Assembly (NCBI RefSeq): GCF_030409795.1
Contig: NZ_JAUFQN010000019.1
Coordinates: 620,001-684,000, forward strand
DNA length: 64,000 bases
Origin: Flavobacterium paronense
GTDB lineage: Bacteria; Bacteroidota; Bacteroidia; Flavobacteriales; Flavobacteriaceae
Reading direction: 5' to 3'
The notes under the pieces are model-generated. The model saw only the letters and a program-made list of their open reading frames with translations. It made no database searches and was not told the DNA's origin. Shown here in pieces: positions 15,862 through 25,425 of this stretch. A program made the position numbers and the translations under genes. Positions within the stretch are counted from its first letter, which is position 1, and each line of letters starts with the position of its first letter.

Positions 15862-16218
15862 TTATATACTTTCCCCAAACGTCAATAAATTATGGTCCGG
15901 GTCAAGTAAAGAGAATTCCTTTTGTCCCCATGGTTTTATTTCTAAATAACCGTTGGAATGAATCCTCACTTTTTTGTCTAGCAAGTTTTGATAAAAGCTA
16001 TCAATACCATCAACCCGAATATAAACCTGCCCGTAATTTTCGTTTGGGTCAAGTGCTGCGAATTCAAAAAAGTGAATTTGAATGTTGTCTTTTTGTACCA
16101 TTAGATAACCATCATAATCAGCGCTTCCAAAGATCTCGAAGCCTAATGTGTCTACATAATAATTCCGAGTAATAGCTTTATTACGCATTGGTAATTTTGG
16201 ATTGATGTGTGTTAGCAT
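15862..16218 (-). CDS. VOC family protein (glyoxalase / bleomycin-resistance-like)
   Basis: A 118-residue vicinal oxygen chelate fold protein, made of two beta-alpha-beta-beta-beta halves. Visible signs: PMRNKAITRNYYVDTLGFEIFG at the start of the first half, QIHFFEF with a candidate metal His/Glu, then VYIRVDGIDSFYQNLLDKKV and the C-terminal EFSLLDPDHNLLTFGE typical of bleomycin-resistance-like proteins. The substrate cannot be told. It lies 10 bp downstream of the acyltransferase stop on the minus strand, so the two are probably co-transcribed. Cytoplasmic. Confidence 0.85.
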   Translation of the reverse strand: MLTHINPKLPMRNKAITRNYYVDTLGFEIFGSADYDGYLMVQKDNIQIHFFEFAALDPNENYGQVYIRVDGIDSFYQNLLDKKVRIHSNGYLEIKPWGQKEFSLLDPDHNLLTFGESI

Positions 16219-16228
16219 GATTAATAAA

Positions 16229-17350
16229 TTAAAAGTTTTTATTTTGGTTTATTATTCGGTTTCTTACTTTCATAAATGGTTTTTCTATCGACAAGTGTAA
16301 CAAGTAGGCAAAACCTACGCACGTTACCATACATATAAAAAGCATCAAATTGGAATCAAGTTTAAAGTCATTTAATAGTTCATGTGTCATATGAATTACG
16401 CCTTTATGAGTCAAATAAATAGCATAGGAAAGTGTTGCAACAAATGTTGTTACTCTTGAATTCCATTTGAATAAAAAACTTGAAGGACATACCGCGCCAA
16501 TAACCAGCAATCCATAACCAACAGCTATTAACGGGAATCCAAAAACAGAGGCGTTAAAAGTCATTTGGTCATAGCAAAGAAAATATGCACCAGTCAAAAC
16601 TACCAAACTCAAAATAATAAATACATTTCCATAAATAGCTATTTTGTTCCAAAAGGTTGGAAAAAAAGTATAAACTCCCGCTATAGAAACGCCAACTAAA
16701 AGCCCATCCAAACGATTATAAGTGGGATAGTAAATGTATTGGTACCAATACAGCCAAGCATTCTCATCTGCAGCTTTTGGAAGATATAATTGGTTAAAAC
16801 TGTAAATTCTAATGGCAAAACCAAATGCAAATAGGACGATTAGTATCCAATACGCTCTTTTGGTACGCTTTGTAAATTGTAATAAAAGTAAAATTAATGG
16901 AAGAAATAAATAAAAATGTTCTTCTACACAAAGTGACCAGGCATGAGAAAATGTTCCAAAATCTTTTATATTCAGTCCAAAATTTTGTGTGAAAGTCAAG
17001 AATTTCCAAAGTGGTGGCAAGCTTTCCTTTTCACGAAAGAATGGGAAATAAAAATAAAGACTAAGGGTTACCAAAAAAGCCGGAATAATTCTGAAAAATC
17101 GTTTCAAAAAAAATGGTTTAAGAGCAATAGTTTCTCCTTGCTTTAGTTGCTCAAAAAGTTGTGACGAAATTAAAAACCCACTCAACACAAAGAATAAATC
17201 TACTCCTGTCCAACCAAATTTCGCAACATCTGGTAACCATTCAGGTTGGCCACCAGTTAAGATGAAATAATGAAAAAGGAAAACAAGTACAATGGCTAAT
17301 GCACGTAAATGGTCAAGACCGTATAGTTTTTGGGATATGTTTTTGTCCAA
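16229..17350 (-). CDS. Acyltransferase 3 family membrane protein (OafA/YrhL type)
   Basis: A 373-residue integral membrane acyltransferase. The N-terminal LDHLRALAIVLVFLFHY has the catalytic-type His, followed by GWTGVDLFFVLSGFLIS and KRFFRIIPAF, then about ten hydrophobic segments and the marker HAWSLCVEEHFYLFLPL. Family members transfer acyl groups such as acetyl to lipopolysaccharide O-antigen, peptidoglycan or other surface sugars. The substrate is not identifiable here. There is no ATG before the conserved LDHLRALA core. The start is TTG at 17350, with an in-frame stop a short way upstream, so a TTG start is very likely real. The VOC gene follows. Confidence 0.88.
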   Translation of the reverse strand: MDKNISQKLYGLDHLRALAIVLVFLFHYFILTGGQPEWLPDVAKFGWTGVDLFFVLSGFLISSQLFEQLKQGETIALKPFFLKRFFRIIPAFLVTLSLYFYFPFFREKESLPPLWKFLTFTQNFGLNIKDFGTFSHAWSLCVEEHFYLFLPLILLLLQFTKRTKRAYWILIVLFAFGFAIRIYSFNQLYLPKAADENAWLYWYQYIYYPTYNRLDGLLVGVSIAGVYTFFPTFWNKIAIYGNVFIILSLVVLTGAYFLCYDQMTFNASVFGFPLIAVGYGLLVIGAVCPSSFLFKWNSRVTTFVATLSYAIYLTHKGVIHMTHELLNDFKLDSNLMLFICMVTCVGFAYLLHLSIEKPFMKVRNRIINQNKNF

Positions 17351-17372
17351 TTTTACTAAAATATGTTGTTAT

Positions 17373-17765
17373 TTATCTGCCAATAACTAATTGTACCGCA
17401 TAAAGCACTCTAACAATTTGTTTGTTCTGTTTTCCAGGATTCCATTTGGGTAGACTTTTTAAAATTTGAATCAATACATTGGCTTTGGCGGTATCAACTC
17501 CACGTAGAATTTTAACATCACTAAGCGAACCATCTTTTTCTATGACAAACATAGCATATACTTTTCCTTTTCTTTCCGATGCAAATTCACTTTTTAGGTA
17601 GCTTTCATTTATAAGAGATTTTAATTTGTCTAATCCTCCCGGAAATTCAGGCTTTACATCAAGTCCGGCTGTGTTGTATATTGTATTATCCTCTTGCTTT
17701 TCTGCTATTTGTGAAAAGCTGTTAATGGAATAGAATAGAAGTAGTAAGGTAATTATTTTTTTCAT
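17373..17765 (-). CDS. Secreted TonB C-terminal domain protein
   Basis: A 130-residue protein with signal peptide (KKIITLLLLFYSINSFSQ) and a TonB C-terminal fold: EFPGGLDKLKSLI, then GKVYAMFVIEKDGSLSDVKILRGVD, and LPKWNPGKQNKQIVRV. There is no N-terminal transmembrane anchor or proline-rich linker as in true TonB, so it is probably a periplasmic TonB-C-like protein of unknown role rather than an energy transducer. It sits 22 bp upstream of the acyltransferase TTG start on the same strand. Confidence 0.8.
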   Translation of the reverse strand: MKKIITLLLLFYSINSFSQIAEKQEDNTIYNTAGLDVKPEFPGGLDKLKSLINESYLKSEFASERKGKVYAMFVIEKDGSLSDVKILRGVDTAKANVLIQILKSLPKWNPGKQNKQIVRVLYAVQLVIGR

Positions 17766-17893
17766 GCTTTTATTCGTAATTATAGTAGTTTAAAATCTTA
17801 CACTGCATATTTACACGCAAGTCAATTTTTTTCAAAATCTAATTTACTAAAAAAGCACCTTACATACAATGCTCAAAACAAAACTTACAAACA

Positions 17894-17918
17894 ATAAAAA
17901 ATCCCACCGAAGCGGGAT
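17894..17918 (-). terminator. Rho-independent terminator of lysA
   Basis: On the minus strand, ATCCCGC and GTGGGAT pair (one G-T wobble) around a TTCG tetraloop (arms 17912-17918 and 17901-17907), followed by a run of Ts. It lies a few bases after the lysA stop at 17925. Confidence 0.85.
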
Positions 17919-17924
17919 ACCATT

Positions 17925-19130
17925 TTATAAATCAATCATGATCTGATTCTGCAGTAAATCTTCAAAAGATTCTCTTTCTCTAATTAAATGCCCTTTGCCA
18001 TTTTTCCATAATACTTCCGCGGGTTTAAATCGTGAGTTATAGTTGGATGCCATCGAGAAACAATAAGCACCAGCATTTCTAAAACACAATGTGTCGCCTT
18101 CATGAATTTCGGCAATCCTGCGGTTGTTGGCAAACGTATCCGTTTCGCAGATGTAACCTACAACAGTATAAAAACGTTCTTTCCCTTTTGGGTTAGATAT
18201 GTTTTCAATGCTGTGTTGTGAACCATAAAACATCGGACGAATCAAATGATTAAAACCACTGTCAATTCCTGCAAAAACGGTCGATGTAGTTTGTTTTACC
18301 ACATTCACTTTCGCCAAGAAATAACCCGCTTCACTTACTAAAAATTTACCTGGTTCAAAAGCCAAAGTTAATTCGCGACCATATTCTTTTTCAAAAGCTA
18401 AAAAACGTTTGGTTAGTTTTTTACCTAATTCTTCAATATTAGTTTCGATATCCCCTTTTTTATAAGGCACTTTAAATCCGGAGCCAAAGTCTAAAAATTC
18501 TAAGTCTAAAAATTGTTTTGCAACATCAAATAAAATTTCAGAAGCATACAAGAATACTTCAATATCTAAAATGTCAGAACCTGTGTGCATGTGAATACCG
18601 TTGATGTTCATCTTAGTGTTCTCAACAATTCTTAAAACATGCGGAATCTGATAAATAGAAATTCCAAATTTACTATCAATATGACCCACTGAAATATTCT
18701 CGTTTCCACCAGCCATTACGTGTGGATTGATACGAATGCAAACCGGAACTTTAGGATATTTGGTACCAAAATGCTCCAAAATAGAAAGGTTGTCAATATT
18801 AATTTGCACACCCATTTTGGCTACTTCTTCAATCTCTTCAAAGGAAACGCCGTTGGGTGTAAAAATGATTTTGTTCGGAGTAAAACCGGCATGCAAACCC
18901 AATTGCACTTCCTGAATAGAAACAGTATCTAGTCCGGAACCTAAATTCTTCAATAGCTTAAGTATTGAAATATTAGACAACGCTTTCATCGCATAATTAA
19001 TGCGGAGTTTTTCAACCTTGGCGAAAGCATTAGTCAAACGATTGTATTGCAATTCAATTTTATCGGCATCATAAACATATAACGGATTTCCGAAAGTGGC
19101 TGCTAAGTCTAGTAATTCTTTGGGTTGCAT
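17925..19130 (-). CDS. lysA: Diaminopimelate decarboxylase
   Basis: A 401-residue PLP enzyme of fold III that converts meso-diaminopimelate to L-lysine, the last step of lysine synthesis. The PLP lysine is Lys49 in NYAMKALSN. Other marks are HMHTGSDI, the DFGSGFKVPY glycine loop, EPGKFLVSEAG, ICETDTFANNR with the subunit-bridging Cys, and the C-terminal RNAGAYCFSMASNYNSRFKP. The length fits LysA and no frameshift is seen. The ATG at 19130 follows a good promoter (19141-19171), and a UUCG terminator closes the gene, so it is monocistronic. Cytoplasmic. Confidence 0.95.
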   Translation of the reverse strand: MQPKELLDLAATFGNPLYVYDADKIELQYNRLTNAFAKVEKLRINYAMKALSNISILKLLKNLGSGLDTVSIQEVQLGLHAGFTPNKIIFTPNGVSFEEIEEVAKMGVQINIDNLSILEHFGTKYPKVPVCIRINPHVMAGGNENISVGHIDSKFGISIYQIPHVLRIVENTKMNINGIHMHTGSDILDIEVFLYASEILFDVAKQFLDLEFLDFGSGFKVPYKKGDIETNIEELGKKLTKRFLAFEKEYGRELTLAFEPGKFLVSEAGYFLAKVNVVKQTTSTVFAGIDSGFNHLIRPMFYGSQHSIENISNPKGKERFYTVVGYICETDTFANNRRIAEIHEGDTLCFRNAGAYCFSMASNYNSRFKPAEVLWKNGKGHLIRERESFEDLLQNQIMIDL

Positions 19131-19140
19131 GTTTTTTTGG

Positions 19141-19171
19141 CAAATATAGTTTAAGAGGTCATTTATGACAA
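19141..19171 (-). promoter_or_regulatory. Promoter of lysA
   Basis: Minus strand: TTG (19169-19171), 20-base spacer, TATATTTG (19141-19148). This is a full match to TTG-N(17-23)-TAnnTTTG. The -7 ends only 10 bases before the lysA ATG, so the transcript would be nearly leaderless. Confidence 0.6.
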
Positions 19172-19203
19172 TATTTTTGTGATTTTATCTGGTTTTTACA
19201 AGA

Positions 19204-20658
19204 TTACAAACCTGGTAAATCACCATTTCCTTTAGTTGGTAAATTGGTGTAACTCATCAAATAATTATCAACAACCCTAGCAGCTTCTCTTCCTTCAGAT
19301 ATGGCCCAAACAATTAAAGATTGTCCGCGACGCATATCACCAGCAGTAAAAATATTCGGAATATTGGTTTGATAGTTTTTGCTTTTGTAATTGTTTCTCA
19401 CATCAATTTCAATTCCCAATTGATCGCTCAACGTTTTTTCCGGTCCAGTAAAACCAAGTGCTAGCAAGGCTAATTCGCAAGGCCATATTTTTTCGGAACC
19501 TTCTTTTTCAATTAATTCCGGACGTTGTCCTGGTGTCATTTTCCAGGCAACTTCAACTGTTTTTAAGCCGGTTAATTCACCCCTTTCGTTGGAAATAAAT
19601 TCTTTAGTATTGATGAGCCAGTTTCTATTGCATCCTTCTTCGTGTGATGAAGATGTTTTTAATTGCAAAGGCCAAAACGGCCATGGTGTACTATCGCTTC
19701 TGGTTGCTGGTGGCTTTGGTAAGATTTCAAAATTGGTTACCGATTTTGCGCCTTGTCTGTTAGAAGTTCCAACGCAATCAGAACCGGTGTCGCCACCACC
19801 AATTACAATTACATTTTTGCCTTTGGCAGATATTTGATTTGGAATAGTTTCGCCATACAATACTTTAGTTTGTTGTGTCAAAAAAGTCATGGCTTGCACA
19901 ACACCTTTGCTTTCAATACCTTTTGTGGGAATGCTTCTTCGTTCGGTTGCACCACCACATAAAACAACAGCATCAAAAGAATTGAGTTGTTTTATGCTAT
20001 AGTTTACACCGACATTTACATTCGTTTTAAAAACAATTCCTTCCGCTTCTAGTATAGCAATGCGTCTGTCGATAATGGCTTTTTCTAATTTGAAATTAGG
20101 AATTCCATAACGAAGCAATCCACCAATGGCATTGTCTCTTTCAAATACGGTTACTGAGTGACCAGCGCGGTTTAATTGTTGCGCAGCTGCTAATCCGGCC
20201 GGACCGGAACCAATAACGGCAACGGTTTTTCCGGTTTTGATTTTTGGTGGTTGCGGTTTAATCCAACCTTCGGCAAAACCTCTTTCAACTATATTTTTTT
20301 CAATATTTTCGATAGCTACCGGTTCACTGATAATACCTAAGACACATGATTTCTCACAAGGCGCCGGACATAATCTACCGGTAAATTCAGGAAAATTATT
20401 TGTTGATTGTAAAATTTCCAGTGCACTTTGCCATTCTTCCTGGTGCACCATATCATTAAAATCCGGAATTAAATTCCCCAATGGACACGAGCTATGACAA
20501 AACGGAATCCCGCAATCCATGCATCTCGAACCTTGCTCTTTGATTTTTTCTTTCCCTAACGGAATTGTAAATTCATTATAATTTGTAACACGCTCTTGAA
20601 CAGCTATATTGCTTTCGTCGGTTCTGTCGTATTCTTTAAATCCACCAATCTTTCCCAT
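19204..20658 (-). CDS. gltD: Glutamate synthase small subunit
   Basis: A 484-residue NADPH-dependent oxidoreductase subunit of glutamate synthase. Near the N-terminus, CMDCGIPFCHSSCPLGN and CPAPCEKSC supply cysteines for two Fe-S clusters. The FAD-binding GSGPAGLAAAQQL and the NAD(P)H-binding GGGDTGSDCVG follow, and FTAGDMRRGQSLIVWAI is the C-terminal FAD motif. It passes electrons from NADPH to GltB, which makes two glutamates from glutamine and 2-oxoglutarate. I chose ATG 20658 (MGKIGGFKEYDR) over the in-frame GTG at 20664, which touches the gltB stop. It follows gltB by 6 bp and is clearly co-transcribed with it. Confidence 0.95.
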   Translation of the reverse strand: MGKIGGFKEYDRTDESNIAVQERVTNYNEFTIPLGKEKIKEQGSRCMDCGIPFCHSSCPLGNLIPDFNDMVHQEEWQSALEILQSTNNFPEFTGRLCPAPCEKSCVLGIISEPVAIENIEKNIVERGFAEGWIKPQPPKIKTGKTVAVIGSGPAGLAAAQQLNRAGHSVTVFERDNAIGGLLRYGIPNFKLEKAIIDRRIAILEAEGIVFKTNVNVGVNYSIKQLNSFDAVVLCGGATERRSIPTKGIESKGVVQAMTFLTQQTKVLYGETIPNQISAKGKNVIVIGGGDTGSDCVGTSNRQGAKSVTNFEILPKPPATRSDSTPWPFWPLQLKTSSSHEEGCNRNWLINTKEFISNERGELTGLKTVEVAWKMTPGQRPELIEKEGSEKIWPCELALLALGFTGPEKTLSDQLGIEIDVRNNYKSKNYQTNIPNIFTAGDMRRGQSLIVWAISEGREAARVVDNYLMSYTNLPTKGNGDLPGL

Positions 20659-20664
20659 AATCAC

Positions 20665-23600
20665 TTAAGCTATTAATGCTGCTATTTGTTTTTCTTCTGA
20701 TAATCGTTGTAGTGCTTTTTTATAATCGGTTGGCATCACTTTTATGAAATGTTTCTTTTGATTTTCCCAATCATTTAACATCTGTATCGCCAATGGGCTA
20801 TTGGTAAAAAGAGAATGTCTTTTTATCAATCGGCGAAGTTTAGTGAAATCTTCTTCCTCTAATTTTTCTAAGCCAACCATTTCCATATTGCACAATCCTT
20901 TTTCAAATTGTTTTTTGTCATCAAAAACATAGGCAACACCACCGCTCATTCCGGCAGCGAAATTCCTTCCTGTTTTTCCCAAAACTACTACAGTTCCACC
21001 AGTCATATATTCACAACCGTGATCTCCAACTCCTTCTACTACGGCTGTAGCTCCTGAATTTCGGACACAAAAACGTTCACCAGCCATTCCGTTAATATAA
21101 GCTTCACCAGTAATGGCTCCGTATAACGCAACGTTACCAATAATAATGTTTTCTTCAGGCTTGAAAGTTGCTGTTGGAGGAACTTTAATGATTAGTTTTC
21201 CGCCTGAAAGTCCTTTTCCTAAATAATCATTGCAGTTTCCGTGAATTTTAAATGACAATCCATTGGTTGCAAATGCACCAAAACTTTGACCAGCCGAACC
21301 TTCAAAATCTATTAGAATGGTATCTTCAGGTAAACCTTGTGCGCCATATATTTTTGAAATTTCATTGCTTAAAATAGCGCCAACAGAACGGTCCGTATTT
21401 TTAATTTGGAAATTAATTCTAGTTTTTTCTTTACGATATATCGAAGGAATGGCCGCTTTTATAATTTCAAAATCAAGTACATGTTCTAAATGATGGTCTT
21501 GTTTTGTAGTATTGTAATTCGGAACTTCTTTAGCTTTTTCTGGTTTGTAAAGTATAGTCGATAAATCTAATCCATTGGCTTTATAATGTTTGATGGCTTT
21601 ATTTACATTCAATTTTTGAGATTGCCCTACCATTTCTTTTAATGTTCTAAAGCCAAGTTGCGCCATGATTTCGCGTAATTCTTCCGCAATGAAATACATA
21701 AAATTAATAATGTGTTCTGGTGTTCCTTTGAAGTTTTTTCGCAATTCAGGATCTTGTGTGGCGATACCAACGGGACAAGTATTTAAGTGACAAGCCCGCA
21801 TCATAATACAGCCAGAAGCTACTAGTGGTGCTGTAGCAAAACCAAATTCTTCGGCACCAAGTAAAGCCGCAACGGCAACATCTCGTCCTGTTTTTAATTG
21901 TCCGTCACATTCAAGAACCACGCGACTTCTTAAATTATTTAGAATTAAAGTTTGTTGCGCTTCCGCTAATCCAAGTTCCCAAGGGATTCCTGTGTGTTGT
22001 AAAGATGTCAATGGTGCAGCTCCAGTTCCGCCATCATAACCTGAAATCAAAATTACATCGGCTTTGGCTTTAGCAACTCCGGCAGCAATGGTTCCAACCC
22101 CAACTTCCGAAACTAATTTTACATTTATTCGTGCTTCTCGATTGGCATTTTTTAAATCAAAAATCAATTGTGATAAATCTTCAATCGAATAAATATCATG
22201 ATGTGGTGGCGGAGAAATTAGTCCAACATAAGGCGTTGAATTACGAGTTTCGGCAATCCAAGGCACTACTTTTTCGCCTGGTAATTGTCCACCTTCTCCG
22301 GGTTTAGCACCTTGTGCCATTTTGATTTGAATTTCTTTAGCGTTGGTCAAGTAATTAATAGATACACCAAATCTGCCTGATGCTACTTGTTTAATAGCAC
22401 TATTTCGAGAATCACCGTTAAGGTCTTTTTGAAAACGTCTTGAATCTTCACCGCCTTCACCCGAATTGCTTTTTCCACCAATTCTATTCATCGCAATAGC
22501 TAAATTCTCATGGGCTTCCTGACTAATTGAACCATAAGACATGGCGCCGGTTTTGAATTTTTTTACAATTTCTGTCCAAGGTTCTACTTCATCAATTGGA
22601 ATAGGATCGTAATTGTTGAACTCAAATAAACCTCTAATTGTCATTAGGTTTTCACTCTGTTCATTGACCATATTTGAATATTCCTTATAACTTGCAGGAC
22701 TGTTTAGTCTCACAGCTTGTTGCAGTTTTGCGATTGTTGTTGGATTGAACATGTGCTTTTCACCTGTTCTTCTCCATCGGTAAATACCACCAATTTCTAG
22801 TGGTAATAAATTGGAAATCTCTGAATTTGGAAATGCTTTTTGGTATCTTTCTTTGACTTCTTTTTCCACTTCCATCAAACCTATTCCTTCAATTCTGGAT
22901 GGTGTGAATGGGAAATATTTTGAAGTAAATTTTTTGTTTAAACCTAGTATTTCAAATATTTGAGCTGCTCTATAAGAATGCAGTGTAGAAATCCCAATTT
23001 TATTCATGATTTTAAGAATTCCTTTCGCGATGGCTTTGTTGTAATTTTTGATAGCATAATCTGCTTTTACATTGGTAATAAATCCTTGTTTTACTTGATC
23101 AAAAATTATTTCATTAACCATGTAAGGATTAATTGCACTAGCACCATAACCAAATAAAAGGGCAAAATGATGTGGCTCTCTTGGTTCAGCGGATTCAATT
23201 AAAATTCCAAATTTTGAGCGTACTTTCAAAATATTTAACGAATGATGAATATAGGAACACGCTAAAAGCATTGGTATCGGCGCCATTTTTTCGCTCACAT
23301 TTCTATCGGAAAGAATGACAATATTGCAACCTTCTGAAACGGCTTTGAAAGTTGCTTGAACACATTTTTCTAAAGCACGTTCTAAACCATTAACTCCTTT
23401 TTCAATTTCGTACAAAGTGGAAATGGTTACGGATTTAAAATCTTTGTGATTGATGTTTCTGATTTTATCTAAATCTTCATTTGATATAACCGGATTTTGA
23501 ATTTTTAACTTTTTGCAATGTTTAGGTTCAATATCAAAAATGTTGAAATCGCCTCCAATAGCTAAACTAATATCGGTTATAATTTCTTCCCGTATTCCGT

Positions 23601-25182
23601 CTAATGGTGGATTTGTAACTTGAGCAAAAAGTTGCTTAAAGTAGTTGTATAATAATTGCGGTTGGTCAGACAAAACGGCTAGTGGCGTATCATTTCCCAT
23701 TGAACTGATAGCTTCTGCACCTTTTTCTCCCATTGGGTTTATGATTGTTTTTAAATCTTCGATGGTGTAGCCGAATAATCGCAGCCGTGTGTCAAAAGCA
23801 ACCGTTTCAACCGGAATAGGATTATTGGTGTAAGGTATTTTTGCTAGTTGTAATAAATTATCATTTAACCATTTTTTATATGGACGTTTGGTCACTATGA
23901 CTTTTTTTACTTCTTCATCTTCAATAATTCGTCCTTTATTCATGTCGACAAGGAACATTTTTCCAGGTTCTAATCTTCCATGTTGTACTACATCTTCGGG
24001 TTTAATATCGAGTACACCTATTTCTGATGACATGATGACAAAGCCACTTTTTGTTACTGTATATCGTGATGGGCGCAAACCGTTTCTGTCTAATAATGCA
24101 CCAATAACATTTCCGTCTGTGAATGGAATTGAAGCTGGACCATCCCAAGGTTCCATGATACAGGAATTATATTCATAGAATGCTTTTTTGTCTTCGGACA
24201 TGGTTTGGTGTTTCTCCCAAGCTTCAGGAACAACCATCATCATGGCTTCGGGTAAAGATCGACCGGTCATCAGCAATAATTCGATAACCATATCCATCGA
24301 AGCAGAATCTGATTTTCCTTCTAAAATAATTGGAAATAATTTCTTGATGTCTTCACCAAAAACATCGCTTTTCATTAATTCTTCGCGAGCACGCATTCGG
24401 CTAATGTTCCCACGAAGCGTATTGATTTCTCCGTTGTGACACATATAACGGAAAGGTTGCGCCAATTCCCATGAAGGGAACGTATTGGTTGAAAAGCGTT
24501 GATGTACCAATGCTAATCGTGTTACTAAATCATCATCAGTCAAATCAATATAATATCGACTAATATCTTCGGGCATTAAAAGCCCTTTGTATATTATGGT
24601 TGTAGTAGAGAAACTCGAAAAATAAAAACGATGGCTTTCTGAAATTTTGGAATTTATTACAGCATGTTCGGCAATTTTTCGGGCAGCAAATAGTTTGGCA
24701 TTGAATTGCTGTTCGGTTAGTTCTAAACCATTTTTGCTTACAAATACTTGCATGATAGTTGGCTCTTTTTCGGCAGCAATTTGACCTAGATTGGAAACGT
24801 CGACAGGTACATCTCTCCAGCCAATAATTTTCAGGTTTTGTTCGTTAATAGCCGTTTCAAAAGTAGTCTTGCAGAATATAACTTGGTTAATACTTTTTGG
24901 CAAAAAAACCATTCCTACTGCATATTCTTTTGGCTCTGGAATTTCAAATTCGCAAACTTTTTTAAAGAAATCATGCGGAATATCAAACAAAATTCCTGCT
25001 CCATCACCCGTTCTTCCATCGGAACTTACAGCGCCACGATGTTCTAATTTTATTAAAATATCGAGTGCTTTGTGAATTATATCATTGGTTTTTATTCCGT
25101 TTAAATTGCAAATAAATCCGGCACCACAATTATCATGTTCAAACTCCGGTAAATAAAGTCCTTGTTCTTCAACTTTCATCAT
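20665..25182 (-). CDS. gltB: Glutamate synthase large subunit
   Basis: A 1505-residue protein with the full GltB plan. The N-terminal class II glutamine amidotransferase has nucleophile Cys19 in DNCGAGF, which implies removal of an 18-residue propeptide. The remainder is the central linker, the FMN-binding synthase barrel ([27 protein letters not shown]), the Fe-S segment [19 protein letters not shown], and the C-terminal beta-helix ([21 protein letters not shown]). It takes glutamine and 2-oxoglutarate and forms glutamate in the cytoplasm with GltD. The length is normal. The start is the first of two ATG codons at 25182, preceded by about 240 bp of AT-rich DNA in which I found no perfect promoter. 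Confidence 0.96.
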   Translation of the reverse strand: MMKVEEQGLYLPEFEHDNCGAGFICNLNGIKTNDIIHKALDILIKLEHRGAVSSDGRTGDGAGILFDIPHDFFKKVCEFEIPEPKEYAVGMVFLPKSINQVIFCKTTFETAINEQNLKIIGWRDVPVDVSNLGQIAAEKEPTIMQVFVSKNGLELTEQQFNAKLFAARKIAEHAVINSKISESHRFYFSSFSTTTIIYKGLLMPEDISRYYIDLTDDDLVTRLALVHQRFSTNTFPSWELAQPFRYMCHNGEINTLRGNISRMRAREELMKSDVFGEDIKKLFPIILEGKSDSASMDMVIELLLMTGRSLPEAMMMVVPEAWEKHQTMSEDKKAFYEYNSCIMEPWDGPASIPFTDGNVIGALLDRNGLRPSRYTVTKSGFVIMSSEIGVLDIKPEDVVQHGRLEPGKMFLVDMNKGRIIEDEEVKKVIVTKRPYKKWLNDNLLQLAKIPYTNNPIPVETVAFDTRLRLFGYTIEDLKTIINPMGEKGAEAISSMGNDTPLAVLSDQPQLLYNYFKQLFAQVTNPPLDGIREEIITDISLAIGGDFNIFDIEPKHCKKLKIQNPVISNEDLDKIRNINHKDFKSVTISTLYEIEKGVNGLERALEKCVQATFKAVSEGCNIVILSDRNVSEKMAPIPMLLACSYIHHSLNILKVRSKFGILIESAEPREPHHFALLFGYGASAINPYMVNEIIFDQVKQGFITNVKADYAIKNYNKAIAKGILKIMNKIGISTLHSYRAAQIFEILGLNKKFTSKYFPFTPSRIEGIGLMEVEKEVKERYQKAFPNSEISNLLPLEIGGIYRWRRTGEKHMFNPTTIAKLQQAVRLNSPASYKEYSNMVNEQSENLMTIRGLFEFNNYDPIPIDEVEPWTEIVKKFKTGAMSYGSISQEAHENLAIAMNRIGGKSNSGEGGEDSRRFQKDLNGDSRNSAIKQVASGRFGVSINYLTNAKEIQIKMAQGAKPGEGGQLPGEKVVPWIAETRNSTPYVGLISPPPHHDIYSIEDLSQLIFDLKNANREARINVKLVSEVGVGTIAAGVAKAKADVILISGYDGGTGAAPLTSLQHTGIPWELGLAEAQQTLILNNLRSRVVLECDGQLKTGRDVAVAALLGAEEFGFATAPLVASGCIMMRACHLNTCPVGIATQDPELRKNFKGTPEHIINFMYFIAEELREIMAQLGFRTLKEMVGQSQKLNVNKAIKHYKANGLDLSTILYKPEKAKEVPNYNTTKQDHHLEHVLDFEIIKAAIPSIYRKEKTRINFQIKNTDRSVGAILSNEISKIYGAQGLPEDTILIDFEGSAGQSFGAFATNGLSFKIHGNCNDYLGKGLSGGKLIIKVPPTATFKPEENIIIGNVALYGAITGEAYINGMAGERFCVRNSGATAVVEGVGDHGCEYMTGGTVVVLGKTGRNFAAGMSGGVAYVFDDKKQFEKGLCNMEMVGLEKLEEEDFTKLRRLIKRHSLFTNSPLAIQMLNDWENQKKHFIKVMPTDYKKALQRLSEEKQIAALIA

Positions 25183-25382
25183 TCATAAATTTTTACTAAT
25201 TTATTAAAATGATTAAGAATTAAATAGTAAAAATCAGTAAAGCGCTAATTTTTGTAGATATAATAATTAAATAGTTGTTAAATTATTAATTATCTAATTT
25301 TCGAATGCTTTTTTACCATTCACTCAAAAGAGTGTAAAAGAAATTACTTAATAAACTAAAGAAGTGTTGTTGGGTTTTTATC

Positions 25383-25409
25383 CCTGAAAGGTTTTAGAAA
25401 TCTGTCAGG
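25383..25409 (-). repeat. Imperfect palindrome between the E1 gene and gltB
   Basis: CCTGA (25383-25387) and TCAGG (25405-25409) are the ends of a degraded palindrome, with AAGG and TCTG inside. On the minus strand it lies 16 bases after the E1 stop and could act as a weak terminator. A T-run is not convincing. Confidence 0.35.
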
Positions 25410-25425
25410 AATACTATTGCAAGTT

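Noticed and set aside
15543..16172. 209-residue plus-strand open frame across the yegP and VOC region
   Set aside because: It overlaps both recognised genes in other frames, and its translation matches no family.
17766..17893. Possible small gene between the TonB-C gene and lysA
   Set aside because: Only short frames with many stops; it holds the lysA terminator and AT-rich DNA.
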